A stretch of 64,000 nt of DNA. It comes from Apiosordaria backusii. Its lineage: Eukaryota; Ascomycota; Sordariomycetes; Sordariales; Lasiosphaeriaceae. Positions 21,174 through 31,468 of the stretch are shown here, piece after piece. The notes beneath the pieces were generated by a model. It worked only from the letters and a program-made list of their open reading frames with translations. It ran no database searches and was not told where the DNA came from. The stretch lies in contig JAUKTV010000004.1 in the NCBI GenBank assembly GCA_030549205.1, positions 1,302,001 through 1,366,000 of the forward strand. Reading direction: 5' to 3'. Positions within the stretch are counted from its first letter, which is position 1. Every line of letters begins with the position of its first letter. The translations under genes and the position numbers were made by a program.

Positions 21174-21675
21174 GGTGGGCTGGCCAGTTGCGACTTACAA
21201 CACCCAGTCCATGATACTTCGTCGCGAGGACCTCGACGGCTGGCGTTGTGGCTGCAGAAAACCAAAGCCCTCCGGTACCTCCTTCACTTTGACCTGCATT
21301 CTTACCACCAACGCTCCTTCCTCACCGGGCTTCAACATGGGACAGCATCGATCGAGCATCGTTCCTTCCCAAGTTCAGTCTGTAGGCTGATGGTGCAGTT
21401 GTTGTCGGAAAGATTCCGAACATCGATGTCTCTCACACCTGCATTCGTGCGGGTCCGTGCGTCCCCGCCAGCTAAGCGGGTGGATCCCGCCCCTGCGACC
21501 CCTGAAATTCCACGGCACGACGGATGATCGCCGCCGCCCGATTGGCGAATCCAAGACAGCTCAGTCCGGGACCAAAATGTTCGCTGGCTCTTAGATCTTC
21601 CTCCCACTGCGTCTCTCCGCTCTTTCGTCGTACGACACGGTTGTTCTCCCATTTTATACCAAAATAATCTTCAAT
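21174..21675. promoter_or_regulatory. Shared divergent promoter of SPO11 and ERG7
   Basis: Only 502 nt separate the two start codons on opposite strands, so a bidirectional promoter is likely. One gene is meiosis-specific and the other constitutive. No TATA box or specific operator could be assigned by eye. Confidence 0.5.
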
Positions 21676-24056
21676 ATGGGTAGGAAAGACGTTACCGGAG
21701 CGTCGGCGGACGCCCAGCCTCTGCTCGAGAAGTCATCCACCAAGAAGCGGTTGAGCTCCGACCTCACCGATCACAGCGCCAAACGGCAAAGAATTGAAGA
21801 GCGGACCGATCATGGGCGATGGCGCATGCGCGACGACAAAGGCCGACAATCCTGGGTATACCTAGAGGACGAAGAAGCTGCGAAAGAGTGGCCCCAGAGC
21901 TTTGTAGACAAGTACTTTCTCGGCCTCCCTGTGGTACGTTCTCCCGTGCTCTTCGAGGCCTAGCCATGGTTGATGGGTAGCTGATGTTCTGTTGCAGGAT
22001 GCCCCCGGACTCCCGAAGCCAACGAACCCCCTCGATGCGGTACGAAACGGCCTCGAGTTCTTCGAAAAGCTTCAACTACCGAGCGGACATTGGGGTTGCG
22101 AATATGGCGGTCCCATGTTCCTCCTACCTTGCATCGTCATTGCTTGGTACGTCACCAAGACGCCAATCCCCTGGTATTATGCGACGGAGATTAAGAATTA
22201 TCTTTTTGCGCGCGCCCACCCCGAAGATGGAGGCTGGGGTCTGCATATTGAGGGCGAGACATCGGTCTTTGGGACATCCCTGAACTACACCGTCCTGCGC
22301 ATTGTGGGTGTGGATGCGGACCACCCGAAGATGGTGAAGGCCCGCGCCACTCTGCACAAGATGGGAGGTGCTACACACGCCCCGCACTGGGCGAAATGGT
22401 GGCTAGCCGTGATGGGGGTTGCGCAGTGGGACATTGTCAACCCGACCCCCCCTGAGCTGTGGCTTCTCCCAGACTGGGTTCCCATCGCCCCATGGAGATG
22501 GTGGATTCATATCCGTCAGGTGTTCCTGCCCATGAGCTACCTGTGGTCCAAGAGGTGGCAAGCCGAGGAGACGGAATTGATCCGCTCCCTCCGACAAGAA
22601 TTGTTTGTGGAGGACTGGGCCAAGATTAACTGGGCTTCGCATCGCAACTCCATCAACCCCAGAGACAACTATCACCCCAAGACGTGGGTGCTTAACACGG
22701 TGAACTGGTGTCTTGTCAACATCTGGAATCCTGTTTTGAGGACGCGCGCCATTGCCAAAAAGGGCGAGGAATGGGCCATGAAGCTGATCGAAATGGAAAA
22801 TGAGAACACCGATCATGCTGATTTGGCCACTGTCTCTGGCCCCATGAATACGGTATGCCTTTATGTTCGGGATGGTCCCGACTCATACGCCGTCCGCAGA
22901 CATCGGGAAAGAGCCCATGAGTTTCTCTGGATGAAAGATGAAGGGCTGCTGGCCAATGGCACCAACGGTGTGCAGTGTTGGGACACGGCTTTCGCCATTC
23001 AGGCTGTCATGGACGCTGGTCTTACCGAGGATCCCCGTTGGCGGTCAATGTTGCTGAAGGCCCTTGAGTTCTTGGACGACCAACAAATCCGTGAAAATGT
23101 CAAGGACCAAGACAAATGTTATCGTCAGCAACGCAAGGGTGGCTGGGCGTTCAGCAACAAGGACCAAGGCTATGCTGTCAGTGACTGCGTCTCAGAGGCT
23201 CTCAAGTCTGTCATCATCCTTCAAAAGACTCCGGGTTTCCCTACCCTCATCGACGATCAGCGAATTTTCGACGCCATTGACACTCTCCTAACCTACCAAA
23301 ATCCTTCTGGTGGATGTTCATCATACGAACCCCCTCGCGCCGGGACCTGGATGGAGGTTTTGAACGCTGCAGAGGTGTTTGGCAATATCATGGTCGAGTA
23401 TGAGTACCCCGAGTGCACGACTGCCGTGGTCACGGCTCTTTCTCTCTTCCGCAAGCACTGGCCGGACCACAGAAGGAAAGAGATTGACCGCTTCATTGAG
23501 CGCGCTGTCAAGTGGATCAAGACTGCTCAGAAGCCTCACGGAGGATGGTACGGGAGCTGGGGTATTTGCTTCACCTATGCCACCATGTTCGCGCTTGAGA
23601 GTCTGGCTAGTATTGGCGAGACATACAAGAACAGCGAATACGCACGACGCGGTTGCGACTTTTTGATCTCGAAACAGAGGGAGGATGGTGGTTGGTCTGA
23701 GCATTACAGGGTGAGTGCTCCTGGTTGTCTTTTCCACTTTACTAGTTGATGCTAACACGGTGCAGGCATGTGAGACTGGCGAGTACATTGAACATCCTTC
23801 AGGGTCCCAAGTTGTCATGACTGCCTGGGCAGTTATCGCTCTCATGAAGGCGGACTACCCCAATCTTGAACACATCAAGAGCGGTATCAAGTTGATCATG
23901 GATCGTCAGCAGAGCAATGGTGAATGGCTTCAAGAAGCCATTGAAGGCGTCTTCAACAAGAGCTGCATGATTTCGTACCCCAACTACAAGTTCACCTTCA
24001 CCCTGAAGGCGCTGGGCATGTTTGCCCGCAAGTACCCGACCGAAACTGTGGTTTAA
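21676..24056 (+). CDS. ERG7: Lanosterol synthase (oxidosqualene cyclase)
   Basis: Three exons, 21676-21933, 21998-23710 and 23766-24056, encode 753 residues, the usual length. The enzyme cyclises 2,3-oxidosqualene to lanosterol in ergosterol synthesis, on ER or lipid-droplet membranes. The sequence shows repeated QW-type motifs (for example GGWAFSNKDQGY and GGWYGSWGICFTYATMFAL) and the catalytic acid at Asp482 in VSDCVSEA, the position of the usual DCTAE box. The first exon adds a basic, Lys/Arg-rich N-terminus of about 60 residues before the cyclase core. The upstream neighbour is SPO11 (divergent); SGT1 follows in tandem. Confidence 0.95.
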
Positions 24057-24754
24057 ACATCACAGTAAACGGAAAGGCAAGAGACACGATGACATGAGGC
24101 AAGGAGCAAGAAGCTTGCGATAACGGTTTGGAACAGTTGGTAATGCCCTTTACTTAATATCTAATTCATGTATCACTCTTTTCGAGTGTTGAAGTACCAT
24201 TATATCTCCTCCCCAGTGGCGCCCCCGTTTGATGACTCAACTGCCCAGGTGGGCTGAAGTGGCTTTTTTCGAGCTGGCTGGTGGCCGCATCGCACCACAG
24301 AAAACACCTGAAAACCTAACAATTTGAAGTGTTCGTATCTGAGGCTGAACACAGAGATTGGTGCTCCGAGGCCATATCTCACCCCATTGAACAAGGCGGT
24401 AAAACCTTCGCTGCCTCAAGCCCCACTCATGCAGGCATCCCAGGTGGCAGAATTAGGTTGACCATCCCGAGCTCAGCACCCCGCCAAAGCTCCCCTGTTC
24501 AGCTCTCTTGGGCCTCTTCTTTAACATTCGACAAGCATCCTTGGAGCAATAAGCTTTGATCCATCTTCTGGATGCTTTAATATTCACTGCTTCCATTGCA
24601 CGCCTATAATAGAACCATTCCACTTTAATTTCATTCTTCATCATTCAGGACAACCGAACTTCCGCTTTCTGTTCTCATCAGAAACGACTGTGACCAACAC
24701 TGCACCGAACATCCCCCACATCAGACTACCCGGTTTCTTCACAGACGTATTGCG
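24057..24754. other. Intergenic between ERG7 and SGT1
   Basis: About 0.7 kb in tandem orientation containing the ERG7 3' UTR and the SGT1 promoter. No additional gene recognised. Confidence 0.4.
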
Positions 24755-26205
24755 ATGGCATCGTATGGCCAACGCGGCGTCAAAGCCGTCGAGAAGAAAG
24801 ATTGGGCCGCCGCTGTTCCTCTTCTCGACAAGGCGCTGGAGGAATCGAGCTCCCCTCTGTGGCTACTCGCCCGCTCACAGGCCAACCTACAACTCAATAA
24901 TTACGACGACGCTTTGCGCGATGCCGAACTCGCGTACCACGTCGCCGCCGAACGAGGATCAGGAGATTCGCGCAAGCAGATGATCGATGCCCAGTATCGC
25001 CGCGCCGTTACTTACCACCGACTCAGGCAATACGCCGATTCAGACTGCTGTGCTAAGTGGAGCATGCTCTTGGCAGAGGGCCGCCCAGCTCGTGAGGATG
25101 ACGGCGTTGAGAAGAAAGTCGACGCCGACGGTAACTACACCGTCACTTACGAGGACGCAGTCGCCGACAACGAGAACCAACCCGATTACTCCATGAAGGA
25201 CAGCTTCCAAAATCCTTCTGCCCCCAAGAAGGCCAAGACCGGTTATGAGGCGCAGTGGAAACGAGCATACACTTGGAGGACACAGGTGCTGGGTGCGCTG
25301 AAGAGGCTGCCAGAGAATGATCCAGGGCGCAAGGTTCATGTCACCAAGATCCCACCGAGACCTCAGTTGAAGAAGAAGGCCGAGAAGAAGCCCGAACCTC
25401 AGGTCATGGAGTTGGATAGCGAGGACGAGAAGCCGGTTGCGAAACCGAGCGAGCCGGCACTGGGAAGTGTACCCGATGAGAAGCTCAAGCTCCGTGTCGA
25501 CTTTTATCAGACTAACCAGAACGTCACGGTCACCCTCTTTGTAAAGGGGACCAAGAAGGAAGATCTCAATGTCAAGTTTTCGAAGAAACAGGTAAGTAAT
25601 TTGCATTTCGGACCCAACATTACCAGAAACTAACGACTCTTCAGGTTCAAATCTCACCAATTGCTCGTGCAGCCGCTCCATACGTGAAGCCTGGCGACCG
25701 TGAAGCTTCCTCGACATTACATCTGTATGGCGAGATTGTACCGGCCGGTTCGCGCTGGACTGCCACGCCCCAGAAGATTGAGCTTGTACTCCAAAAGGCC
25801 ACGCCGGGAAAATGGGGCTCTTGGGGAAAGGAGGAGATTGGTATCACGGAGGCTGCTGGCCAAGAAGAGGCCGCAGAAGCGTCAGAGGCTCCCATTTCGA
25901 CCCAGACTACGGCCCCAGCGGCGACGCCTGTCGCCGCCCCAGCCTACCCCACCAGCAGCCGGACTGGTCCCAAGAACTGGGACAAACTTGAGGAACTGGA
26001 AGGGGTGGAAGAGGAACAGAGCGACGTCAATGGTTTCTTCAAGAAGCTTTTCAAGGACGCCAGCCCTGAGCAGCAGCGTGCCATGATGAAGAGCTTCACG
26101 GAGAGCAACGGAACCGCGCTCAGCACGGATTGGAACGATGTCAAGGACCGCAAGGTGGAGACGGTGCCTCCTGAGGGTGTTGAGCCAAAGAAGTGGGATA
26201 GTTAG
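24755..26205 (+). CDS. SGT1: Sgt1 co-chaperone (TPR-CS-SGS)
   Basis: Two exons, 24755-25591 and 25645-26205, encode 465 residues. The N-terminal third has TPR units (KDWAAAVPLLDKAL, NYDDALRDAELAY). The CS domain lies at roughly residues 245-335, with KLKLRVDFYQTNQNVTVTLF before the intron and LHLYGEIVPA...KIELVLQK after it. The C-terminal SGS domain has GPKNWDKLEELE, FFKKLFKDASPEQQRAMMKS and ends GVEPKKW. Sgt1 links Hsp90 to clients such as SCF ubiquitin ligase and kinetochore assembly factors, and to NLR-type receptors in plants. Domain order is complete and canonical. Confidence 0.93.
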
Positions 26206-26642
26206 AGGCCCTCCCGAACTATGAGTTCGTCTTGTTCATGATTGACGCATTTTCATTAACCAGTTCTCACCTCTGGATGTCGGGGTCCGTAGAATTGGTA
26301 TCTATTTTCTTTATGCTTAGCGGGGAGGCTCAAGGATCATGATGCCGGCACAGGCGCTGGTATTCGTGTGGAGGCGTTATCACAAAAGTCACATATTTCG
26401 GGCTAGCTTTCAACGAAGGACATCCTTCACAATTGATCATGGTTTTCTCAAAAACTATCTGTTTATAAACCGGAACTTGCAATTTACGATGTTCCGATGT
26501 TCGTGTGGGTTAGGGTCATTAAGTAGACAGAAACAAAGGCGTGTCGTGAGATATTCATCATCTAGGTAGGGCTAATTACAATTCTATGTTCTAAAAAGGG
26601 GTATAATCCGGTATGCTCCCGCTCATGCATCATGATCATGGT
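26206..26642. other. Convergent intergenic region
   Basis: About 440 nt between the 3' ends of SGT1 and the ceramide glucosyltransferase gene. AT-rich in part; nothing recognised. Confidence 0.4.
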
Positions 26643-28320
26643 CTAATCAACGCGATCCTTACTCCCCGATCCGCAGCCGTTTGTTCCGTTTGCCATGGGT
26701 GGCGTCGACGGCCGTCGGTCTGTCCCTTCTGCCTCATTCAGCCTGGTCACGCTCATATCTGGTCGCACTTTAAAGTTCTGACCCCTCCAGTTGACAGTGG
26801 CCCCAAGAAGAACAGCCCAGGTCCAGATGGGGAATGCAAGAAACTCCCTGCCCAACCAGGCAGCAAACCAGGTCAAGAACGGCTTCTTCTTGATCCCTCC
26901 TGCTCGCGTTGAGCCCAAGGAAAAAGCGGGCGTGTTTTCATCCACGTCGACACTCTGCAGCTTATGCAGCTTGCCACTGAGCAATCTATCAACCACCATC
27001 CAAATGGTGACGGCCGAAAACCAAATGGAACCGAAAGCTTTCCAAGTGGGAGGTATTCCAAAGAGTGAGCGGAACCAAGGAAGTGTCGTGAAAGCAAAGG
27101 CCATGTGGAGGCACCCGATCAGTGATTCCACACCTGGCTCCACAAGCGTGGCCGTCAAAACGGTCCACTTCCGAACACGAAGCCATCGCACACGACGAGC
27201 AATGTAAGCTGCAACAGTCATGCCCGACATGGGCTGAATAGCCACCTCGCCGTGAACTAGCCCGTGATTCTTGTAGCCGGGGATTTTTGACTTGAAAATC
27301 AGGTCGCCAATGAGGTGGTCCTCGCAGATATACGACGAGAAGAAGTCGACACCCCGCCCACGAGAGGCATCGGCGGGGGAGAGGATGGGGTTCTGAGCGG
27401 GGTCGGTCAGGCGCTCCAGGTGAGACTTGCGAAACATGTTGCTCTTGCCAACAACACAGGGGGCGATACCGACTGTGTTGATGGCGCTGTAGAATTTCGC
27501 GTGGGTGGTTGCCATGAACATCTCTTCGAGCCGGCCACCATAGTCCAAGAGGCTCTTTGGCGCATTGGTGTCAATAGGTCCGGATAAAAGTGCCTGCTCC
27601 TCTTCTGTTGCTGTCTTTGGCGTCTCAAGATCAATAACAAGGGGTAATTGATGGACAAATTTGTAGGGCTTGGTCCGCGAGCCGTCGGACAAGAAGCCGA
27701 ACAGCTTGTCCACCATTCGTCCGGCTGAGTTGACCCCAAGCCAGACATTGCAGTCCGCTATCCAAATAACATCGCCCTTGGCTTCCCGGTATGCGCGACT
27801 GATGTTGCGGATTTTGGGATTCGGCCCGAGCTTGTGAATGTGTCCGCCATCGCCATGCAAGACAGGATCTTGCTCCTCCACGAGCACCTTAGCATCGAAG
27901 TCGGGGAAAGCGGAGACGACTTTCTGTAGAACTGGATAGGCTGGATCGTTCGTTGAATCAACGCACAGGTAGATAGTGAGCTTCGATTTGGGATAGGCGA
28001 GGTGGAAGGTCGACGCGAGACATTCGTAAAGGCCAGCCTCCACGCCTTTTACGGGTCTAATGATGGTGACATGGGGAACTTCGTCCTTCTTGAGGGTCGG
28101 GGAGAATGGTTTCGCGTGAGGAGCTGAGTTGTTCCGGAGGCTGAAGACGCAAAAGCTCGACTGTTAGCAAACACCGGAGACGGTACGACAGCGGAACGTC
28201 AGGGTCGTACATCTTGTAGATACCAATTCCTTGGACGGAAACGATGATGCAGGTCCAGACAAAGCTCACCAAGGCCGCGCCCTGGACGATCATCGGCATT
28301 GGATCATTGTGAGCAGGCAT
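26643..28320 (-). CDS. Ceramide glucosyltransferase (GT21)
   Basis: Two exons, 28320-28211 and 28140-26643, give 535 residues; the 70-nt intron has a GTACGA donor, a CTAAC branch point and a TTCAG acceptor. The enzyme transfers glucose from UDP-glucose to ceramide to form glucosylceramide at the ER/Golgi. An N-terminal membrane segment (about 10-33) precedes VTIIRPVKG, the D1 motif (VDS, Asp98), D2 (ADCNVW, Asp166), D3 (ICEDHLIGD, Asp311) and RRVRW (352-356), matching the D1,D2,D3,(Q/R)xxRW signature. C-terminal hydrophobic segments follow. It is longer than yeast-type homologues mainly through a polar tail. Confidence 0.92.
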
Positions 28321-29340
28321 CGGATAGAAAATAGCAACGCGCGCAGAAACTTAGGAAAAAAGAGAGTGATCGTGATCAGCAGCTTTGCTGACGGGAGATT
28401 TCGGCGACCCAGGAGTATAAAAAAAGAGGCGCATGGCTGGCAAGTTGCATGTCAGAAGCTAAGTCTATGTGGGGCGTCGCTGCCCTCTCCAATCGACCCT
28501 CGCACCGCGAAGAGCAACCACGACTCGCGATGTTATCAGTCATTACAGGCATGGGCGCGGTAGGATGAGGGTATTTTGCGCATCTTCGGAGGCGCCGGGA
28601 ACATTTTTGACAGACGAAAGGTCTCAAAAGAAGAATTCCCGTCCGGCTAGGCCGTTGGTTCCCTGATGACGGAGCTGGGGCGGAGCTTCTGCTGAGCTCC
28701 AGCGCAAAGGACCCGATTTTGGCGTGACGGGCTGGGGGAAACTTCTTGCAGAGAACGTTCCGACAATCTGCCGGCCGGCAACTTTCCAAAGGCCCACACT
28801 TTCAGGGTGCTTCTTCGCCTGATAATTCAGGCCCATTAAAGAAAATTTTGGGAGCTTCAAAAGCTTCGAAAGGCTCTTGTCAGCTGCATCCCATTTCCCA
28901 ATTCCACGAAGCCGCAACATTGCAATTTTTCATTTCCACCAGATGTGACAGAACATCGGGTGCGGTATGAGTTCTTGATATTTTATTTGCTTTCCAGCAG
29001 ATATTTTCTTGGACCACTGGATGGCCCGAATCTGCTCGATTTGGTCGGAAAATTTGGTCCAAGGTACCTCGCAAGAGTGAGTCAACGCAGCTTTCCCTTC
29101 CTTTACCTACTGATGACAATTTGCCCTCGAGTGAAGGCAGTTGTCATCACGCACATTGCGGTGATGACTACTTTGGAGCTTAGAGCAAATATCCTTCAGT
29201 GGATGCTCAATGTATGCCCATGTATTAGACTACAACGGTATCTGAGCAATGTCTAATCAAACGATTCTTTTTGGGATTATCCACAGCGACAATATGATCG
29301 TCGTACTGACATGTCCCCATCCAGGTCGACATGAGTGGCA
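28321..29340. other. Intergenic between divergent genes
   Basis: About 1 kb holding the promoters of the ceramide glucosyltransferase gene and SEN2. No conserved gene found. A seven-codon upstream ORF begins at 29331 and overlaps the SEN2 start. Confidence 0.4.
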
Positions 29341-29354
29341 ATGGCGACGGTTGA
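29331..29354 (+). promoter_or_regulatory. Upstream ORF overlapping the SEN2 start
   Basis: An ATG ten bases before the SEN2 ATG opens a seven-codon frame that ends in TGA at 29352-29354, inside the SEN2 coding region. Ribosomes using it would bypass or need to reinitiate near the main start. Whether it is in the mature leader is not known. Confidence 0.4.
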
Positions 29355-31242
29355 ACCTACAATCAGTCCCGCGACTGCGCCCCCAGGCGAGTCGAACAAC
29401 ACAGTAACCACAAGGCCCCCGACTGGGCCGCCGAGGACACCATTGAACCAGATCTATGCACTCCCGGCACCCATTCGGACCTTCCCTTTGCCTGCGTTCT
29501 ACCCGAACAACCCAATCTCTCTTTTTCACTTGGTCTACGCCTGGTTGAAACAGGTTTTGTCCCCCCCGCCCGCCGAGCCATTTGTCATACACATTGGAGT
29601 ATGGGATCCAGATACATGCTCTGTCCATGTACCAGACCCAGCTTCCATCCGCGCTCTCTGGGAGCAGGGGTTCTTTGGCAAAGGGAGTTTGAGTCGTAGT
29701 GAGCCAAATTGGCTGAAAAGGGAGCTCGCTCGACGAGGCTCACCTGAAGGAAAGACGGTGAGCGAGGTGCGCACTGAATCGCGTCGTGAAGAACGCCGCC
29801 TTGCCAAATGGGAAAGAGCAAAGACAGAGTTGGAGGCTATTGAACGCCAGAGACTCGCAGAGGCTGCACTGCAAGCACCACCCCCGGTCGCAACCCGACC
29901 CAAGCCTGATACCAATGGCCTTCCAGAGAAGGCGGACCTGCCTGCCAAGCTTCCCCCATTGAAGCTCCCTAAGCCTGTGGTTAAGCCATTGTCGGCGCCG
30001 AGGTTGGAGCATGCAATCCTCGCGGGACTTCCATCGCCGCCCCTGGAAAACGATGTGATCAACGGTCATGTAGCCGACACTAAGCCACCAGTCGGACCTG
30101 CAGAGATTCTCGCGTTGCCCAACTCGCTCGCCAAGATCAGTGGCTCCCGTAACAACCTGGTCACACAGCTGAAACCACCCACTGGCCCAGCAGAGTTGCT
30201 GGCTCTGCCCAACTCAGCAGCAGACCTTGTCGCGAAGTCGGGCTCGGCATCAACTGTGTTCGAGGTTCGGGATGTGCAGTCAGTAAATGGTGTTGTGTCT
30301 GGCGAACAGGTGAATGGTGTCAGCCCTGTTGATGGCGTCAATGGTCATACAGCAAAGGCGAGTGCCTTTGTCCAGTCGCTGGATGACAGCCACGAAACCC
30401 ACAAGCCCATTTTCCCCGAGAATTTACTGCCAACGCCTGTCTGTACGCCTACGAAACGTTCCGCAGGTGGCTCCTCGGCGCAAGATCGAGAAGAATCCTC
30501 ACAGCCTGCTAAACGTCGAAAGAGCGTTCGCTTCTCGCCCAAGGTTGAGTCAACCACCTTCAACTGTGGTGATCCTCCTAGTCCTGGTCTGGCATCACCC
30601 GCCGAGCCAGCTGCCAAAGAGCCCGTCCCCAAGTCGGATCATCTCGCTGTGCCAACCGCCTCTCTGGAGATCCAGGACAAGGAACACTTCCAGCTCGCAC
30701 CTGAGGAGGCTTTCTTCCTCGCCTTTTCACTCGGCGCGCTGAAGGTGATTGATCCAAAGACAAAAGAGCCGATCCCCAATGAGCGGTTGCTCAGTCTTTT
30801 CCGCTCCTATTCGTATTTTCCTCCCTCAGCCGCTCTCCGCCCAGACGACCCGTTCCTCGTGAACTACGCCGTCTACCACCACTTCCGCTCTCTTGGCTGG
30901 GTGCCACGCCACGGCATCAAGTTCGGCGTTGATTGGATTCTATACCAGCGCGGACCAGTGTTTGACCATAGCGAATTCGGTCTGATGGTCATGCCTGCTT
31001 TTTCAGATGTTCGCTGGAAGGAGTACGAGCATCAGAAGCCGAAGAAGTCCTGGTCCTGGCTGATGGGGGTCAACCGCGTTTTGTCTCATGTCCTCAAGAG
31101 TCTGGTGCTCATCTACGTGGACGTGCCGCCTCCTCCAGTTTTTGATGAGGCGATGAAGGCGGGTGGCATTGCAGCTGCCCTGAAGAAATACAAGATCCGG
31201 GAGGTCATGGTTCGGAGGTTTTCTGTCAACCGCAACAGATGA
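29341..31242 (+). CDS. SEN2: tRNA-splicing endonuclease subunit Sen2
   Basis: Single exon, 633 residues from the ATG at 29341 (the longer open frame begins with GTG). Sen2 is the catalytic subunit that cuts the 5' splice site of pre-tRNA introns. The C-terminal nuclease domain carries Tyr535 (ILYQRGP), His543 (FDHSEFG) and Lys586 (LKSLVLIYV), the expected Tyr-His-Lys catalytic set. The N-terminal conserved block (PLPAFYPNNPISLFHLVYAW and WEQGFFGKGSLSRSEPNW) is present. The middle is long, Pro-rich and low in predicted structure, with two similar PP(V/T)GPAE-I/L-LALPNS units. Longer than yeast Sen2 because of that linker. Confidence 0.93.
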   Translation: MATVEPTISPATAPPGESNNTVTTRPPTGPPRTPLNQIYALPAPIRTFPLPAFYPNNPISLFHLVYAWLKQVLSPPPAEPFVIHIGVWDPDTCSVHVPDPASIRALWEQGFFGKGSLSRSEPNWLKRELARRGSPEGKTVSEVRTESRREERRLAKWERAKTELEAIERQRLAEAALQAPPPVATRPKPDTNGLPEKADLPAKLPPLKLPKPVVKPLSAPRLEHAILAGLPSPPLENDVINGHVADTKPPVGPAEILALPNSLAKISGSRNNLVTQLKPPTGPAELLALPNSAADLVAKSGSASTVFEVRDVQSVNGVVSGEQVNGVSPVDGVNGHTAKASAFVQSLDDSHETHKPIFPENLLPTPVCTPTKRSAGGSSAQDREESSQPAKRRKSVRFSPKVESTTFNCGDPPSPGLASPAEPAAKEPVPKSDHLAVPTASLEIQDKEHFQLAPEEAFFLAFSLGALKVIDPKTKEPIPNERLLSLFRSYSYFPPSAALRPDDPFLVNYAVYHHFRSLGWVPRHGIKFGVDWILYQRGPVFDHSEFGLMVMPAFSDVRWKEYEHQKPKKSWSWLMGVNRVLSHVLKSLVLIYVDVPPPPVFDEAMKAGGIAAALKKYKIREVMVRRFSVNRNR

Positions 31243-31468
31243 TGATTCATGTTTGTGTAGCCTATAAATGCATTGGGATGGCGTTTTTGTTTTTCTGGGA
31301 TCTGTACAACAAAATGGCAGCATGGCATGGTATGGAAGGCAGGATCTATGCATGGACCTCGGGTCCCCAATTTGAAACACATTGTCACGCACTTGAGCTT
31401 GTGTTTACTATTCTTGCTCTTCCCTTTTGTTGCAGTGTTTGGATCAAGTCATTGCTCAAGACCTGACC

